Below are positions 39,579 through 50,690 of a stretch of DNA of 64,000 nt, piece by piece. Position 1 is the stretch's first letter. Every line of letters begins with the position of its first letter. The translations under genes were made by a program, and so were the position numbers. Source of the DNA: Kuschelorhynchus macadamiae. Lineage: Eukaryota > Arthropoda > Insecta > Coleoptera > Curculionidae. The DNA lies in the NCBI GenBank assembly GCA_030620095.1, contig JAUTXW010001607.1:62001-126000 (forward strand). The letters run 5' to 3'. The notes under the pieces are model-generated. The model was given only the letters and a program-made list of their open reading frames with translations, ran no database searches and had not been told where the DNA came from.

Positions 39579-42417
39579 GTTCTGTTATTTTTTGATTTTG
39601 TAATATACCCACAGTAAGCCGGATGCCTGTAATTGGGTTGCCTAATATGAAAGAAATTACTGAATTCTTAAAAGAAAAATCTTTGTAGAAAAGGCTAAAT
39701 TAAGAATAACTTGCTTTAATGTATTTAAGTTTTAATTCGAATTTACAGGTTCGGTAGACGATTTAAAATTGGAATTTTGAATTTGTAATAAAATTGTAAC
39801 ATTAAAAAAATGTTTACAATTTATAGTGTCCCCACGAAGATGACACAATATCCTCTTAAATTTATATTTTAAAAGGTCTCATATTTTGTATACATCCTTG
39901 GTTGCAATTTTAACAATATTACTAATAAATTTACTGGATGAGCTAATTTTTTTTTAAAACCTGGCATAAAATCAGACTAGTACCTTCACGCTCTGCTATT
40001 TTTATTCTCTGTCTTTCTTATTAATTAATTATTATATGTACTGGTTGATAATTATACTGGGTGATAGAAAATAGCCGCCTTCCTTTAAAATTTTTCTTAA
40101 GATACTAAAATAAAATTTTGATTTTTTTAAATGGGATACATAATCTATTTTTGCCTTCTTCTGAATCTTTGTTTCAAAATTACGCGCTTTTGTACAGTGG
40201 GTAAATAGCTTCTTGCCAATTGGCTTCTTGGCTGGATTTGACTGCATTATGTTGGCATTTTGGAAAATTGGTAATTTTAACAAAATCATTATTTGACATT
40301 TCAATGGGTTCTTCACAAAACGTCGTAAGCACAAAAATAAAATTTTACAGGAAACAATTTTTGTTTTTAATCGCAACTGTATTTTTAAACATTGAACATT
40401 TTGGTAAACTGTTTTACTTAAAAACTTTTTTGTTTGTATTTGATTATGTCACTTACACATACCTACATTATTTTGTGGGTATGAGATATTCAAGAAAAAG
40501 TAAATAAATAGTAGCCTTTTTTATGCAAACAGTTTTGTTCGGACAAAATATCATAAAAAGAGGTTATGATTATAAAGTAATTATTAATCTAGCAAGCTTT
40601 CATGCTGAATATTAGAATATGAATTCTGTCTAAATACAATATAAACTGTACGGAGAAAACAAAAATGTTGAAAAACTTATTTTGTGCTGTACTGTTTTCT
40701 CCAGGCATTTCACATAGAATTTTGACGAAGTATAACGTGAAGGTACTGCCACGAATTCATGACAGAGAAAACTGTATCAAAATTAGCACTGCATCAGAAA
40801 CTCATCAAAAGTGTGCAGGGTTCTATGGTACTCAATACATGGTTTGGAGTAAAGGGTCAGGTTTGGCTTGGTCCGCAGTTAAAGTACTAGATTAAGGGAA
40901 TGACGGCGTCGCTTTTATTTAACCCGTAAATAATTGCATTTTACCCTATCAATCAAAGGATTTTAATCAATTTTGGATATACCGGTTAATTTCCGAGAGA
41001 ACGGCGTTTGGGGTTTTGAGTGAATCACTCTGTATATATAATAACAAAATTAAAAAAGCTTTCGATTAGTTTGACCTAAGTTATACAATGCTCATAGTGG
41101 GAAAAATATTAAAATATGACAGATAAACTTCACTATATCTACCCTACTTTTCTCCGATCGTTACGTTTGAGGGCCTCCAAAATCATAAATAACTAAAATT
41201 ACCTTAATTTTTCTCGACTAGAAGGCGAAACCAAAGAACTCTTTAAAATACAAAATAAATATTTGATAATAATAATAATAATTGTCTGTTTATTTTCACA
41301 ACAAAAAAGATGCTTTAGCAGGGAACTATGTTTTACCCATAAATTAAAGTTTTTAGTCAAAAAGCAACGTAACAAAAAATGCTTAAGTGCCCTTTGTTAA
41401 ATAAAAAGAAGCTCTCAAACTTGCTCACTACCAAACGTTCCGTTTTGTCCGAATAAAAGTGTTTGCATAAAGAAGGCTACTATTTATTTACTTTTTCTTG
41501 AATATCTCATACCCACAAAATAATGTAGGTATGTGTATCGTAAGTGACATAATCAAATACAAACAAAAAAGTTTTTAAGTAAAACAGTTTACCAAAATGT
41601 TCAGTGTTTAAAAATACAGTTGCGATTAAAAACAAAAGTTGTTTCCTGTAAAATTTTATTTTTGTGCTTACGACGTTTTGTGAAGAACCCATTGAAATGT
41701 CAAATAATGATTTTGTTAAAATTACCAATTTTCCAAAATGCCAACATAATGCAGTCAAATCCAGCCAAGAAGCCAATTGGCAAGAAGCTATTTGCCCACT
41801 GTACAAAAGCGCGTAATTTTGAAACAAAGATTCAGAAGAAGGCAAAAATAGATAATGTATCCCATTTAAAAAAATCAAAATTTTATTTTAGTTTCTTAAG
41901 AAAAATTTTAAAGGAAGGCGGCTATTTTCTGTCACCCAGTATAATTATCAACCAGTACATATAATAATTAATTGATAAGAAAGACAGAGAATAAAAATAG
42001 CAGAGCGTGAAGGTACTAGTCTGATTTTATGCCAGGTTTTAAAAAAAAATTAGCTCATCAAGTAAATTTATTAGTAATATTGTTAAAATTGCAACCAAGG
42101 ATGTATACAAAATATGAGACCTTTTAAAATATAAATTTAAGAGGATATTGTGTCATCTTCGTGGGAACACTATAAATTGAAAACATTTTTTTAATGTTAC
42201 AATTTTATTACAAATCTAAAATTCCAATTTTAAATCGTCTACCGAACCTGTAAATTCGAATTAAAACTTAAATACATTAAAGCAAGTTATTCTTAACTGA
42301 GTCTTTTCTACAAAGATTTTTCTTTTAAGAACTAAGTAATTTCTTTCATATTAGGCAACCCAATTACAGGCATCCGGCTTACTGTGGGTATATTACAAAA
42401 TCAAAAAATAACAGAAC
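39579..42417. repeat. long near-identical inverted repeat (arms about 970 bp, spacer about 895 bp)
   Basis: The left arm 39579-40547 and right arm 41443-42417 are reverse complements from end to end with only scattered substitutions and a few one-base indels (roughly 97 percent identical by eye). The spacer 40548-41442 is unique and includes an unrecognised 76-codon open frame at 40665-40895. The right arm starts inside the last codons of the CFLCEWDSRA-family gene: its stop codon is at 42401-42403. The left arm has the same five codons and stop at 39593-39595. Open frames in the arms (114 codons at 40032-40376 and 41620-41964) are conserved only because the arms are young copies. Confidence 0.9.
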
Positions 42418-43263
42418 TTGAAGTGCGCTTATAAGAAGTTTCACCACCAGAAGCTTCTCTTTGCAGCCCCAAATAATAGTCCGCCACCATGGAAACATTC
42501 TACTTTTTTGATATGCTCTCGATTTCTTTAATATCCTTTTATGTTTGGCATCCGACCAACTACAGGAAACTTTGCTCATAGATATTTGAAACCATTGTCA
42601 AGTTTGTCAAGGATTTTGACAAATTGCTTCATTATTCCCAGCTTGATATGCAACGGAGGCAACAAGATTTTTTCGGATCTACTAACCTTTTCCGCACAAT
42701 ATTTTTTGAACCAGGCTCCAAGTTAACTCTGCGTAGCTATATTCTTCTTGTCCAGTGTTCACGTCAGGCTCTACTGTCCCATTCACATAGAAAGCATGGC
42801 ATTTTCGTGCAACCCGACTGTTGTCCTAATAACATGCATAAACTTTTAAAGTTTCCACATAAAATAAAATTATGTTCTGCATATTTCACCTTGTCTAACA
42901 GGATTCCAAATGTTCATAAGTTTCCTTTATATGAACTGAATGAACCACGGGAACTGACGCATACACATTACCGTTATATAACAGCAAACCTTGTAAACTT
43001 CTTTTAGATAAATCTATGAGCAAACTCCAGTCACTTTTTTGATAAGCAGCAGCACCTAGTTGGACGACCATCCTGAAATATCATGACAATAAACGAGTGA
43101 ATCTTCTTGCGAAAAATGTTCCACAAATGCTAGTTCACGTTTGCTGTACCACGAAAACATAGCTCTTGAACAAAGAACAATTTTCTTTCTAAAATTTCTT
43201 TTGACAGACACAAATCTCGGAGAGGATGTTCACTTTGCTACTAGACAAGAACTAGTGAGACAC
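42401..43263 (-). pseudogene. transposon-associated protein relic, CFLCEWDSRA family
   Basis: Read on the minus strand with several frame changes: SQEDSLVYCHDISG (about 43075-43115), TGVCS-type FIDSS equivalent, LLDKVKYAEHNFILCGNFKS (about 42855-42905), CTKMPCFLCEWDSRA (42767-42811), LVDPKKS, and the C-terminal SMVADYYLGLQREASGGETS then SVIF stop. This order matches a large, functionally uncharacterised protein family spread through insects and cnidarians, typically about 500-600 residues, usually with GxxTKFPCFLCLWDSRD and ending in MMxDYxWxLxRE...RKS. The multicopy nature of the family points to a transposon; its catalytic mechanism is not known to me. The N-terminal part is removed by the hAT-type MITE at 43272. 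Confidence 0.75.
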
Positions 43264-43271
43264 CTGCACGC

Positions 43272-44063
43272 TAGAGATACGAAACTATCGATAACTCGCC
43301 ATCGAAAACTATCGATTCTTTTCACAATTATTGGGAGTATTCGATAGTTTTCAGGATCAAGAAAATTCCGTGGCGAAGAGACGTGACGCAAAGAAATTTC
43401 ACAGTACTGTGGTTATCTCTAGGAAAAAATCACAATTTGTCAATAATTCGTGTAACACGACATTTAATATCCAATCATGGAAAAACGTGTTTTTTGGTTC
43501 TTAATTTTTTCTTGTATCCCTTGAGATTTGATTTTCCTTTGCAAATTTTAAAAAGAAAAAAGGAGTTAAGAGGTTTTTAATATCACTAAGTAATCCATAA
43601 TATTTAACATATTTTAATTACTGTTTCAGGTTAATGTAAGGAAGCTAATTCTAATACAAGAATTGGCGCAAAAGTACGTAGATCTAAGTTAAAATCGAAA
43701 TAATAGAAGATATATATTAATCTTTTTAAATAAAAACTCCTGGAACAGTATGCCTAATACACGTGACATTTTGATTTTTTTATAAACAAGATTTTTTCAT
43801 ATTTTTGAATAGGGTTTTCTTAAGAAAATTAGGGTTATGTTATATCCGTATTCCATTTCCATTATGTAATAAATAGTCCTTTGGAGTGTGTTGTTTCTAT
43901 AAACAACAGTTTTAACTTACTTGTTTATAAATACAAGTACAGACATAAACCAATTAAAAAATTTAAAGATCAACTATCGAAACTATCGATGTTTATCCAT
44001 ACTTAGTGACAGAACCATGGATGATTATAGATAGTCACCACTATCGGTAGTTTCGTACCACTA
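43272..44063. mobile_element. hAT-type MITE with 8-bp target duplication
   Basis: Ends are TAGAGATACGAAACTATC (43272) and, reverse complemented, TAGTGGTACGAAACTACC (from 44063), which fit the hAT YARNG start rule. Flanks CTGCACGC (43264-43271) and GTGCACGC (44064-44071) agree at 7 of 8 bases. Subterminal motifs ACTATCGATA and CGATAGTTT occur repeatedly near both ends, as is typical for hAT transposase binding zones. The 792-bp interior codes for nothing recognised. It is inserted in the CFLCEWDSRA-family relic. Confidence 0.8.
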
Positions 44064-44639
44064 GTGCACGCTTTCAGTCCAGTGTAGAGGTGTTACTGCG
44101 AAACTGGAACTGTTCCACTGGAACAGGTATCCCTTGTCTCGTCCACGTACCTGTTACAAATTATGCTGAACCTATTACGAGTACGCTTCAAACGCGGTGC
44201 AGAGCCAGGTACATAAACATATATCACAGAACAGTATTTAGTTCATCGTAACGTTTTGGAATCGATGTCGGGTGCAAACAGAGGCTAGATCAAAATTACT
44301 CATCCGAATTTTATTATTGTATTTTGGTTGGAAACTGCATGATTTTTGACTGTAGGCAGCGGCTATGGTTTTGTATTTGATTTAAGCTGTACTGACGGGT
44401 ATTTTATACTTGGAATTAAGTAAAATAATAATATATAGTTTCATAGTTTCAAAATATATTTTTGACTAGCATATATTTTAGTATACGTGTTGATTTTACA
44501 TGTGAATAATATCTATTATTTTTAGAAATTCTATAAAATACATTAAATCTATATTTTTGCAGTTCATATGGGATGTTAGAGATAAACAAGATTAAGACAA
44601 TGCGTTTTTACGCCCATCGTAAAAGGGAAGTATAGTAAT

Positions 44640-45180
44640 TGTAAAAAAAATCACCCTCATTATTTCTTCAATTACGGCGGTCTGTTTGAGGCATATAACT
44701 ATAAAAAATTACGTATCCGATTTGACTTGAAATTTTAGTCAATAATTAAGTTTGATTTAGTAAACTTTTGGTAAAAATCCAATATGGCGGCCTAAAAAAT
44801 TATCCAATTCAGATACTTCAAATTTTGAACAAAAAAAACAAGTGGAACATGAGGATAAGCTGGTAAATTTTTGGGGTGGAGCCATTGGACCGTGGAACAA
44901 AATGGCGGCCTAATGAAATGTTTTAAATATCGGTATCAAAAAACTACTTATCCAACTGATTTAAAATGCACAAACATGAAATGTGACACAGAGGTATGAA
45001 TTGACAACATGGTGTCAATCCTATATGGCAAATCTGCAAAATCCTATTTTTTTTAATTAAAAACCAATTCCATGATTTTTTAGTTTTTTTATAGATTACG
45101 TAAAAAAAGTTACAAAAATAAAAATGATATCAAAAAAATTGAAATCTATGCCACGGTTTTATTTAACTAGGTATGTTAAG
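44640..45180 (-). repeat. dispersed repeat body, copy E
   Basis: Modules AAAATCCAATATGGCGGCCT (44775) and GAACAAAATGGCGGCCTAAT (44884), with ACTTGAAATTTTAGTC and GAGGCATATAACTATAAAAA, match the reverse complement of 34850-35130 and the orientation of 22540-23130. The two GGCGGCC modules are about 110 bp apart. Confidence 0.6.
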
Positions 45181-45741
45181 TACTAACATTTAAAACGGAA
45201 GTATCGTTTTAAGTGTATAGTGATTAGTGTGTGCCCTGTTAGTCGTATTTATGAATTTTAAATATAAAAATAAAAACTCTTTTTGACGTCGTGAGCTAAG
45301 TAAGTTTACGACTCAGCTAACAACAGATATAAGAAAAATGACAAGTCGAGTGCCAACTGAAAAATTCTTACTTAATTATTCCGCTCTAACAGGATCGGCT
45401 GTTCCGAGCGTCCACACTGGTCGATTTTTACGGAAACATGGTAAAAAATAGAAACATTAAAAATGTTACTGAGAACAGAGAGAACTTATTTAATAATCAT
45501 AGTTACACTTATTTAAAATAGTTTTTACTGGATATGATAATGTTTGGAGGAGTATCTTGGACCCCTGGGACTACAAAGACCATTTAGTGAACGTAAAAAA
45601 TAAAGAGCAAATTTTGAAATGTATTTCCACCCTTAGTTTTAAGTAGCTGTTCTAGTAAATCATTACCTCTTTGTTTATAGTCATTTACGCTTATGTATAT
45701 TATTTGGGATTATAAAAAATTGTTAAAATCCACATTTATAT

Positions 45742-46185
45742 ACAGGGTGTACTCACAAGATCATTACTAAAAACATAAATCAAATATACTTACTGTCTAG
45801 TTATGTGTATCCCTAAAGTAAAACTCTAATTTCTACACATTAGTCTCCATTGTGCAAAATTGATAAGATCCAAATCTACAGAGTGTCGTCACAAAATAAG
45901 AATTATTAGTATAAAACAAAAATTTAAAATTACTTATGTCTAGTTATGCCTATTTCCAAAATAAAACATAAATTCTTAAACGATAAATTATGTCATCATT
46001 ATACATGTGAAAATTATGTAAAATTTTAAATATCCAAATTTACAGGGTAAAGTCACAGAATAAGTATTAAAAATATACAATAAAAATACCTACTTAGTTA
46101 TGTCTCGTTGTACTTCTTGTTGTTGTATTTCTAAAATAAAACTTTAACTCCTAAACATTAGATTTTTCAGCATTGTGTATGTATA
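45742..46185 (+). repeat. three degenerate tandem units, 135-165 bp each
   Basis: Units begin near 45742 (TACAGGGTGTACTCACA), 45879 (TACAGAGTGTCGTCACA) and 46042 (TACAGGGTAAAGTCACA). Each goes on with TAAAA...ATAAA, then TTATGTCTAGTTATG/TTATGTCTCGTTG, then AAAATAAAACTTTAACTC-type text. They lie downstream of the Transib-like transposase relic inside the element. Confidence 0.7.
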
Positions 46186-46365
46186 TTTAAAGTAAATATT
46201 ATACAAAATATCATTGTATCGTAGAATTGAATATGTGAATATATAATATTTATTGGGTTCTTTATTTTGGATTGTTTGAACTATCATTCACTATTAGAGG
46301 CCTAAGTAATTCCAGTGCCTCAGGAAAGAATGTCTTGATCTTTTTTTGTGCTAGTGCTCTTAAAC

Positions 46366-47390
46366 TCAGTATAAAAGGATCCGAGGAGAAAAAAGTCGAT
46401 TTATTACATCTTTTAAACTATCAGTTCTCGAAGTCATCCGGGAAAAATCCTTCCTATATTTTTTTATGTCTTTATTCCGGGCTTCTTGTGCCTCCTTGGA
46501 TAATTGCCCTATTGGAATAAGCGAGTTAATTATGCCTGATCCGTGAATCAAAACCTTATGCACGGTAACAGGCATAACATACCAGGGATACAAAGATACA
46601 AAATGTTTTGCTGTTTCTAGTGAATATTTTTTGAATTCATCTATATTAATATCAAATCCTGTAGACAGAGTTTGCAATAACACATGAAATATTGTAATTA
46701 TATTAAAATAAATTTTAGTTATTTCTACATCCTCAAAAAATCTCCACGCTGTGTTTCCATTATTGGAACTACCGAAACCTGGCTTCGGTTTGTCTACAAT
46801 TAGCCCCATCTGAGAACGAAGTTGTTCCTGAATATGTTTCTTTGATTCTAAAACTTTTAACTTATCTTCCGCACCTCTAGCTTGCTACTTGGAAATGCTC
46901 GTTTTATAAGCTAAATGTAAAAGACATTCAAAGAAACGTGTCCAGGCGTGTAATGTTGAGAGTCCATATTTCAAATTATTGTCAGCAGTCGATCTTTGAA
47001 TAACAGCATCAATATTATTGATATCCCTGGATGTGACCCCACAAATATATGAGTTGAACTATTTGATGTCAGAGCATTGCAAACTTTGTCGTCAATCATT
47101 GTGAGATATAGTTCAAAATGTACCGTTATTCTTTTATTATTAAGAATATACTTAAAAGGAACAACTTTGTTTATTTGATCATCCATATTTTTCTTTTCCT
47201 CCATAGTCATTTCTATTGTTTCGTGGGCGAATTGTAAGTTAAGTGGCCTAAAAAATTGAGGAGATGAAGATCTTGGATTTTGCCAGATGATGGACTCAAA
47301 GTTTCTGGGCTCGTTGCATACCAGTTTAATAGGCACTAAAGATATTATATTCATTACAAATTTTTTTTCTCTACGTTTTTGGACTTTTTG
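46366..47390 (-). pseudogene. Transib/RAG1-like transposase relic
   Basis: Two open stretches account for most of the protein. 46971-47354 (first half) holds QNPRSSSPQFFRPLNLQF, then ELYLTMIDDKVCNAL, with D88 or D89 equivalent to the first catalytic aspartate region. A frameshift follows, with YICGVTSRDINNID (zinc-site half) in the next frame. Then LSTLHAWTRFFECLLHLAYK, a stop in place of the W of KWQARG, and 46366-46809 with MGLIVDKPKPGFG, NNGNTAWRFF and IGQLSKEAQEARNKDIKKYR. The order LHx, KxQAxG, MGL, NGNxARxF, SEExxExxNKxFRxxR mirrors the RAG1 core; E109 of this segment (46483-46485) aligns with RAG1 E962 by motif. Only about one frameshift and one stop interrupt some 330 codons. The N-terminus and the last 20 or so residues are lost. 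Confidence 0.75.
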
Positions 47391-48475
47391 ACAAATTAGT
47401 TGGACACCCTGTACAGAGGTATTTGGCTTAATTTCGTTTTCAACATTGATTTATTCTATTTAACAAACAAATACAGTGAGACATTCTATAACTAATGATA
47501 AATCTTGCATGACATCATTTAAACACACTACATATTAATGCAAAGTTCGATTTTTAGACCCAAGCCGCAATTTAATTTTAAATTTTATAGAAAAAACTGC
47601 AAATATCTGCAAAATTTTGTTTTTGGATACTTACGATAAGTAATCATAGAAGTTAAAAAATTATATTAGAAACCGGGATCTGAGGCGGAACATAAACAAA
47701 AAGCTTTCTATAATATAGGTTCCTTAAAAAAAAGTTGCAATTTGCAGACATTGAGATTTTGGACTTAAGTTTCCACTACTATCCTACTTATATCTAAAAC
47801 TTATACATATTTTGTAACTACATACCTTAAGATTTAACATCCACCGAAAATAAGTATCGATCCAGGTAATAACTTTTTTGTAGCAACTATTAAAATTTTA
47901 CACTTTTTTCAGATTATAGTCTTACAAAGCATTACCTGCTGACATATTTCTGTTTTGACGTCTGCTGTCAGTGAACGACAAATGCTGGAAAGAATTTTTT
48001 CACAGCCAACTTGTTGTTTGCAATATTGACTTTAAATTTAGGACATTTTTGGTCATGTTGAGATAAATAAATTTTATGCATTTATGCCGTGATTCCAGGA
48101 AAATCGACCAGTGTGCGACGCAATCCGAATCTCACATACGAGAAGGTTACATATTAGTTTGGAATCGTAACAGGTATTTGGAACAGTTACGTGCGTAGAA
48201 CAGGAACAAGTTGCAACTGTTATTAAAAAATGCTGATCCATAACACCTCTAGTCGAAAGCAGCGTGGAGAAATGGCTATCCCCTCTACTCTTCCTTTCAA
48301 GCCAACGCAGACGCAGAACTGCGACAGTTCCAGGAATATAGCCGTGATCAGTGGCGGAGAGCATCTATAGATCAGATATAAAGGAAAATGGGTCATAACT
48401 AGTAAATTTGTTTGTCTACATTTTGCTCTTGTCTTATTGAGAAATTGTTAGTTATCTTATCTTGTCGAATGTCGA

Positions 48476-48545
48476 ATATGGGTGGGGAGCGTACCCCCAT
48501 ATGGGACATACGGACATATGGGTGGGGAGCGTACTCCCAATATTT
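48476..48545 (+). repeat. short GC-rich minisatellite, 40-bp unit
   Basis: ATATGGGTGGGGAGCGTAC occurs at about 48477 and again 40 bp later, with CCCCCATATGGGACATACGG between. Copy number is under two. Confidence 0.8.
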
Positions 48546-48941
48546 CATTTTGTTAGCAAAGTTTTATTTTATGTTGGAATTATTTCATTTTTCAACACAT
48601 TTTTAAAAAAATTAAAATAATTTCTTTGAAACCCTAAGTCCAGGCTTAGAAATCAAGATAGGAATAAGCGTTTTTTTAGTTGTCGGTGATACTAGGTTGT
48701 TACACAAAAGTGCGAATCTCTTTTTTAGTTCTCAGTTGGGTTTTTCTTACTTACTCACCCCCAATATTTTCTCTTTGGGGCGTGTATGTAAACTATCTGC
48801 AACATTCACTTTATATAATAAAGGGCTGACTTAAAGTTTAGTGGATTGATATTAAGGTAATAAATATCATAGCATAAGAATATCTATCTCTAATTTATAG
48901 AGTTAGCCGTTACTTGATGGAAATTCATCTATTACTACTTT

Positions 48942-49110
48942 AATAAATAAACAAACTATTTTTGCTTAGTAATTTACACTAATTTATTTCAGTTTGACAG
49001 CTACCCGTATGACCAATATATACTTTTTGACAAGAATGGGTGTCGAAACAGCTGTCAAACTGAAATAAATTAGTGGAAATTACTAAACAAAAATAATTTG
49101 TATATTTATT
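48942..49110. mobile_element. 169-bp palindromic MITE
   Basis: Arms of about 61 bp are nearly perfect reverse complements: AATTTATTTCAGTTTGACAG then CT pairs with AGCTGTCAAACTGAAATAAA, and TAGTAATTTACACTA pairs with TAGTGGAAATTACTA. The loop is about 46 bp. AATAAATA at both outer edges is AT-rich and makes the exact boundary uncertain. Confidence 0.85.
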
Positions 49111-49114
49111 TTAC

Positions 49115-50530
49115 TAATAATATCGACTTGGATATGCTAAGATAACAATCATACCAAATTATACATGATAGGCTTAAACCATTATTACTACTCAAGTAAA
49201 AACACATATTAAGTTGAAAATAAGTGGAAACTAGAAGCCCCAAATATCATGGAAGCCTATGTAATTCGTAGCGATTATAAATCCTTAATATTTCTTTAGA
49301 AGTAAGTTTTTAGTTAAATATTGCGTAATAAAACATCAAATGTAAACATTGTACATACTAACTCCGTACCTGTGTTAAGCGTTATGCACGGTAGGTGACG
49401 TCATTGTTCAACTAAAATTATACTTGCTGATTAAATGCACAAACTGCAACAGGGTCTGTAATAAGATTATAAAGATACGGCTCATTTAAATTCTGAAATG
49501 GACACTGGTGCAAATAAAATGTCGAACGAATTGCCGCTTACGCTGTTGCGTGGTACTTATTTTGAGCTGGTTTCCATTTTATTAAGCCAAAAAGTCAAGT
49601 GCAAGAATCTCGTTTTGATAGTTTGTTGGCAATCAAATCAGCTTTAGCACACAAGGTGGGATTAGGAATTAGTCTGGGTTGCTTGTAATAGTCGTTAAAA
49701 AATATAAAATGCGCAGTTGCAGGAAGTTGACTTAGGGTTTTTACCTTAAAATATTGTTGAGCTTTACAGCAAATCGCTGACACTCATACTACTATAGAAT
49801 CCCAAAAAAAATCTGACGTTGAAATAAATTAAATAATATAAATAATGTTTTATCCCAGAGAAGCTAAAATAAAAATTCAGTGACCTTTGTACATCAAGAC
49901 TATTACTAAATACCTATATTAAAGTTTTCGCGGTTTTTTTAAACCGGCTTTTAAAATAAATATATAAAAGACTGCTTAAAAGGTACTTCAATTTCATGAA
50001 ATGATCTGAGGAAATCTACCCATTTTGGAGTTCTTATGTATAACTTATTTCCTATTATTAACTTAATATAAATATAGATAAGCTAATTTTTACCTGGAAA
50101 AATTTTCTAAATGCAGTAACCAACACATACCTGTAAAAGAAAACATATTATCAAGAGGCCTCAAAGTATTACCTTTATTATTGCCATAATTTAAAATAAT
50201 GCATTCAATCATTTTAAAGCAGCAGTACCTGTATACTTATATAATTTTCTTAATCATTTAGTGGTATTTTTAATTGTACTAGCAACTGAATAATTTAAAA
50301 GCTAAAATATTTCAATATGATATTATCTTACAAACGTATTTGCAGGCCAGCCATCAAGAATAAAATGCCTTATAATTATCCTCAGAATTGTCATTACAGT
50401 GTCTGTTCTTATTCTCATTAGATCTCGATTCAGTAAATAAGAAACATGCATTAGTTTTACACCTTTAAGCGCCAATTAATTGGGTTAACAGAAAAATTAG
50501 AAAATTAAAATTTTCTTAAAAGAAATACAT
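49115..50530. other. AT-rich stretch, no gene recognised
   Basis: The open frame 49595-49783 (-) is unfamiliar. Nothing else can be supported. Confidence 0.45.
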
Positions 50531-50554
50531 GGCTCCGATATAAGTGATCATGAT

Positions 50555-50690
50555 GCACTCTCTTGAGCTCTAGAGCAAGCTATCAGACTTTGAAAATCTG
50601 TCAAGCTCCGGGATCACGAATATAAAGCGGTGTGGATTTTATAGTACTGTAGTACATTTTGAAACTTTTATAATAATAATAATGCCAATT
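50555..50690 (+). repeat. probable tRNA-Lys-derived SINE relic
   Basis: TTGAGCTCTAGAGCAAGCTA then TCAGACTTTGAAAATCTG and CTCCGGGATCACGAAT can be laid on tRNA-Lys(UUU): D-arm TAGCTCAGTCGGTAGAGC, anticodon arm TCAGACTTTTAATCTGA, T-arm GGGTTCAAGTCC. A three-base gap in box A and insertions around the anticodon loop rule out a working tRNA. Sequence after the T-arm ends in TTATAATAATAATAATG near 50670-50685, the short simple tail typical of SINEs. Confidence 0.45.

Larger units (their letters stand above)
45413..48115. mobile_element. Transib/RAG1-like DNA transposon
   Basis: The ends CACACTGGTCGATTTT (45413-45428) and AAAATCGACCAGTGTG (48100-48115) are perfect 16-bp inverted repeats, and similarity continues inward past an ACGGAA/CTGGAA step. 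They enclose a minus-strand Transib/RAG1-like transposase relic. The outermost heptamer CACACTG is close to the Transib consensus CACWRTG and to the recombination-signal heptamer CACAGTG. Expected 5-bp target duplications are not seen: flanks are GCGTC and CGACG, which instead lengthen the inverted symmetry. At 2.7 kb the element is near normal Transib size (about 3 kb). Confidence 0.7.
44085..48251. mobile_element. hAT-like element hosting a nested Transib-like insertion
   Basis: TAGAGGTGTTA (44085-44095) and TAACACCTCTA (48241-48251) are perfect inverted ends that again fit the hAT rule. Subterminal zones on both sides are rich in ACCTGTTAC/ACTGTTCC/CCTGTTC-type repeats. Flanking octamers GTCCAGTG and GTCGAAAG agree at 5 of 8 positions, so the target duplication is uncertain. 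Without the Transib-like insertion (45413-48115) the element would be about 1.46 kb. It contains a copy of the GGCGGCC dispersed repeat (44640-45180) and no transposase of its own. Confidence 0.6.

Noticed and set aside
40032..40507. Overlapping open frames on both strands in the inverted-repeat arm
   Set aside because: Conserved in both arms only because the arms are near-identical copies; no family recognised.
42624..43007. 127-codon plus-strand open frame
   Set aside because: It is the antisense shadow of the CFLCEWDSRA-family relic on the minus strand.
46272..46520. 82-codon plus-strand open frame
   Set aside because: Antisense shadow of the Transib/RAG1-like transposase.
50555..50630. 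A functional tRNA-Lys gene
   Set aside because: Box A has a gap, the anticodon arm has inserted bases and no acceptor stem can be drawn; a SINE relic fits better.
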